Of a stretch of 64,000 nucleotides of DNA, positions 61,063-64,000 are shown piece by piece. The notes below the pieces were generated by a model. That model was not told where the DNA came from, did no database searches, and saw only the letters and a program-made list of their open reading frames with translations. This stretch comes from an uncultured Lachnospiraceae bacterium (lineage in GTDB: Bacteria; Bacillota; Clostridia; Lachnospirales; Lachnospiraceae). How positions within the stretch are numbered: position 1 is the first letter of the stretch; each line of letters begins with the position of its first letter. Position numbers and translations under genes: made by a program. The stretch lies in contig CAMORO010000002.1 of the NCBI GenBank assembly GCA_946623875.1, forward strand, positions 21,476 through 85,475, read 5' to 3'.

Positions 61063-62241
61063 TTAATGATGGAACAGCCTTACTCCGTTGCAGACCATAG
61101 CAATACCGTATTCATCACAGCAGTCTATCACATCCTGATCCCTTATCGAACCTCCGGGCTGTACAACATACCTGACACCGCTCTTATAGCCCCGCTCGAT
61201 ACTGTCCGAAAACGGGAAGAATGCATCCGACCCAAGAACCACATCATCCATCCTGTCAAGCCACTCACGTTTTTCTTCATCCGTCAGTCTTGCGGGCTTA
61301 ACCTTGAATATCTTCTGCCATGCTCCTTCTTTAAGAACATCCATATATGCTTCACCGATATAATTATCGATCGCATTGTCCCTGTCAGCACGTTTGATCC
61401 CATCTACGAACTGAAGATCCATAACCTTTGGACACTGCCTCAGCAGCCAGTTGTCTGCCTTCTGTCCCGCAAGCCTTACACAGTGAACTCTTGACTGCTG
61501 TCCCGCACCTATTCCGATAGCCTGTCCGTCCTTGACAAAGCATACGGAATTGGACTGTGTATATTTAAGTGTTATCAGTGATATGATCATATCATGCTTT
61601 GCGGATTCGGGAATATCTTTATTCTTTGTAACCACATTTTCAAGTAAGGAAGCATCGATCTTAACCTCATTTCTTCCCTGCTCAAAGGTGATTCCGAAGA
61701 CATCCTTATGCTCAACACTCAGAGGCCTGTATTCGGGATCGATCCTGATTATCGTATATGCGCCCTTCTTCTTTCCTTTAAGGATTTCAAGTGCTTCGGG
61801 CTCATATCCGGGAGCTATTATTCCATCCGAAAACTCCTTTGCGATTATACGGGCACATGAAACATCACAGACTTCGGATAATGAAATGAAATCTCCAAAG
61901 GATGACATCCTGTCGGCTCCTCTTGCTCTTGCATAGGCACAGGCAATGGGTGAGAGCTCTTCAATATCATCAATGAAATATATCTTCTTCAGTGTATCGT
62001 CAAGCGGCTTGCCTATAGCCGCTCCTGCCGGAGATACATGCTTAAATGATGCAGCCGAAGCGTATCCGGTTGCTTCCTTTAATTCCTTCACCAGTTGCCA
62101 TCCGTTAAAGGCATCCATGAAATTGATATAACCCGGTTTTCCGTTCAGTATCTCTATCGGCAGATCCCTACCGTCGTTTACAAATATTCTGGCAGGCTTC
62201 TGATTGGGGTTGCATCCGTATTTAAGTTCAAGTTCCTTCAT
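61063..62241 (-). CDS. stand-alone phosphoribosylaminoimidazolecarboxamide formyltransferase
   Basis: ELKYGCNPNQKPARIF, ASFKHVSPAGAAIG, GAGQQSRVHCVRLAGQKADNW. Confidence 0.93.
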   Translation of the reverse strand: MKELELKYGCNPNQKPARIFVNDGRDLPIEILNGKPGYINFMDAFNGWQLVKELKEATGYASAASFKHVSPAGAAIGKPLDDTLKKIYFIDDIEELSPIACAYARARGADRMSSFGDFISLSEVCDVSCARIIAKEFSDGIIAPGYEPEALEILKGKKKGAYTIIRIDPEYRPLSVEHKDVFGITFEQGRNEVKIDASLLENVVTKNKDIPESAKHDMIISLITLKYTQSNSVCFVKDGQAIGIGAGQQSRVHCVRLAGQKADNWLLRQCPKVMDLQFVDGIKRADRDNAIDNYIGEAYMDVLKEGAWQKIFKVKPARLTDEEKREWLDRMDDVVLGSDAFFPFSDSIERGYKSGVRYVVQPGGSIRDQDVIDCCDEYGIAMVCNGVRLFHH

Positions 62242-62258
62242 TTCATTTCCTCTTTCAT

Positions 62259-62972
62259 TTATTTATTTTTATTGACAATACGTGTTTCATATTCACCAGA
62301 CGCGATATCAATGAACCTTACAAACAGAGAAACCTTATTATCCTCATTAAGGCTGTTCCAGATCATATCGGTGAATTCGTCGATGTTTCCGTCTGTTTCA
62401 ACAAGCTTCGGTTCGCCTTCAAAACTCGGAAGAGGATTTCCGTCATTTTTGTAAGTGTGAATGAAGTGTCCTTCTCCTGCGGCCGGATTCTCATACGCAA
62501 ATGTGAAGCGATGAGTTGAAGCAGGATTACCGTCATTACTTTTAAGTATTGACATGGCGTAATTGTAGCTGCCGTTCTCTATATGCATTATTCCCGAGAT
62601 CCTTGGTGTGTAGTTGGGATCGTCAGGTTCAAAGGTACGGCTTCTGAGTGACTGCTCAAAAGTAAGTTGTTTATCCATCCCCTCATATATGGTATCTGTC
62701 TGATCTCCGTTGGTAACAATGGTCTTGTTCCCGAGCACCTTGACGGGGGCATATATGATAAGCGAAGGATCTTCAAGCTTGTCGGGATCGTAAGCCTGCG
62801 TCCTTATGCCTTCGCCATCCTCTACGAAAACCCTGTTTCTTGAATTGACACTTCTGCCCATGATAAAATAGGCACTGACAGCCTTCTTTCCATCGGATGT
62901 GAGTCCGATGATTATTCCCCTGCCGGGGTAGGGATTGTTTGATAATTCTTTTGCAATATTAAGCTTTTCCAT
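62259..62972 (-). CDS. IMP cyclohydrolase (PurO-like)
   Basis: NPYPGRGIIIGLTSDGKKAVSAYFIMGRSVNSRNR; adjacent to AICAR formyltransferase. Confidence 0.87.
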   Translation of the reverse strand: MEKLNIAKELSNNPYPGRGIIIGLTSDGKKAVSAYFIMGRSVNSRNRVFVEDGEGIRTQAYDPDKLEDPSLIIYAPVKVLGNKTIVTNGDQTDTIYEGMDKQLTFEQSLRSRTFEPDDPNYTPRISGIMHIENGSYNYAMSILKSNDGNPASTHRFTFAYENPAAGEGHFIHTYKNDGNPLPSFEGEPKLVETDGNIDEFTDMIWNSLNEDNKVSLFVRFIDIASGEYETRIVNKNK

Positions 62973-63027
62973 AGTATCTCCTGCTTTCATATAATAATTA
63001 AAGGGTCAAAACTATACTTTTACATGA

Positions 63028-64000
63028 TCAATCCAAAAGGATGACTTCATTGTACAGTTCACTCAGATCCGAACGTCCTGCCTTCGTGTAATCGATCGCA
63101 GCCTTGGGATGTCTGTTCAGAAGCCCCGTGAACAGATACTGCATGTCATATCCCCAGGTTACACCCTCTGCCCTCATGGGATTGATATAATTTTCAACGA
63201 ACTTAATGACCGGATAAAGATTGTATTTGGGATTATGAAGAAATCCTATAAGCGATTCCAGATAGCAGTTACCTGCGCCTCTTCCCATCCCCGAATACGT
63301 AGCATCAAGATAATCGACACCGCAGCCTACAGCTTCGATCGTATTTGCAAACGCAAGCTGTTGATTGTTGTGTGCATGTATCCCGACCTTCTTGCCGTAT
63401 TTGGCTGCCATGTTAAGATACAGGTCGGCTATCCTTGTCATCTGTTCGGGATATATTGAGCCGTAACTGTCCACTATATAGAAACACTGTACGGGTGACT
63501 GTCCGAACATTTCAAGAGCGATCTTAACATCCGATTCCTGCGCCTGGGATATAGCCATTATATTAACAGTGGTCTCATACCCCTTTTTATGCGCATCCTC
63601 TATCATGTCTACAGCCTGCGGTATCGTATTGATATAAGTGGCAATTCTTATAAGGTCAACCGGACTCTCTTCCTTTTTGCGGATGTCATTCTTATAATCA
63701 CAGCGTCCCACATCGGCCATTACGGATATCTTGAGATCCGTTTCATTGTCTCCTACGACCGCCCTTATATCCTCATCTTCGCTGAACTTCCATTTGCCGA
63801 ACTTCGACGGATCGAAAAGCTCCTTGTTAGCCTTGTAACCCATCTCCATATAATCAACACCCGCCTTCAGATTGGCGATATACAACTGCTTCACGAATTC
63901 ATCCGTAAAGAAAAAATCATTTACCAATCCACCGTCTCTCAACGTACAGTCGACAACCTTGATATCTTCACGCCACCCCATCAGGTTCTTAAGTTCTTTC
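63028..64000 (-). CDS. aldolase catalytic domain (HMGL-like) protein; 5' end possibly outside window
   Basis: IKVVDCTLRDGGLVNDFFF, KVGIHAHNNQQLAFANTIEAVGCGVDYLDATYSGMGRGAGN; frame remains open past Met at 63981. Confidence 0.88.
   Translation of the reverse strand, partial: KELKNLMGWREDIKVVDCTLRDGGLVNDFFFTDEFVKQLYIANLKAGVDYMEMGYKANKELFDPSKFGKWKFSEDEDIRAVVGDNETDLKISVMADVGRCDYKNDIRKKEESPVDLIRIATYINTIPQAVDMIEDAHKKGYETTVNIMAISQAQESDVKIALEMFGQSPVQCFYIVDSYGSIYPEQMTRIADLYLNMAAKYGKKVGIHAHNNQQLAFANTIEAVGCGVDYLDATYSGMGRGAGNCYLESLIGFLHNPKYNLYPVIKFVENYINPMRAEGVTWGYDMQYLFTGLLNRHPKAAIDYTKAGRSDLSELYNEVILLD

Overview
64 kb window of what looks like a Firmicutes (Lachnospiraceae-like) chromosome, mostly ordinary core genes. 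Left part, + strand: mutS (5' truncated), mutL, miaA, a methionine gamma-lyase/aluminium-resistance family gene, radC, then mreB-like/mreC/mreD/PBP2/minC/rodA/mgsA, dacF-like, yggS, sepF, aroB, lspA, rluD-like, a cytidylate kinase-like gene, an AI-2E transporter and a ttcA-like gene. Middle: NhaC antiporter, EamA transporter, FHA-GGDEF, Xer recombinase, MscS, lexA, rsfS/yqeK/nadD/yhbY/obgE/rpmA/prp/rplU. Right part, mostly - strand: small ECF sigma, SPFH protein, DinB/UmuC polymerase, HD-GYP, glyS, recO/era, M16C protease, rhomboid-like protein, a giant acyl-CoA dehydratase activase (+ strand), purine end steps and an aldolase-like gene. No rRNA, tRNA, CRISPR array or prophage was seen. The items most worth a second look are: (1) a sigma-A paralogue that appears to keep regions 1.1, 1.2, 2.1/2.2 and 3 but has lost the -10 recognition residues and all of region 4; (2) an ECF sigma gene followed by a 70-aa peptide with a bacteriocin/RiPP leader-like motif; (3) minC without minD/minE in its operon, with a changed MinD-contact motif; (4) a 28-bp palindrome fused to about 60-bp tandem repeats; (5) a nested inverted-repeat element and a dispersed intergenic repeat family (GTAACTATTCAGAACAG); (6) a membrane protein with an apparently dead receiver and dead HPt-like domain. 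All family calls were made by reading motifs, with no database search.
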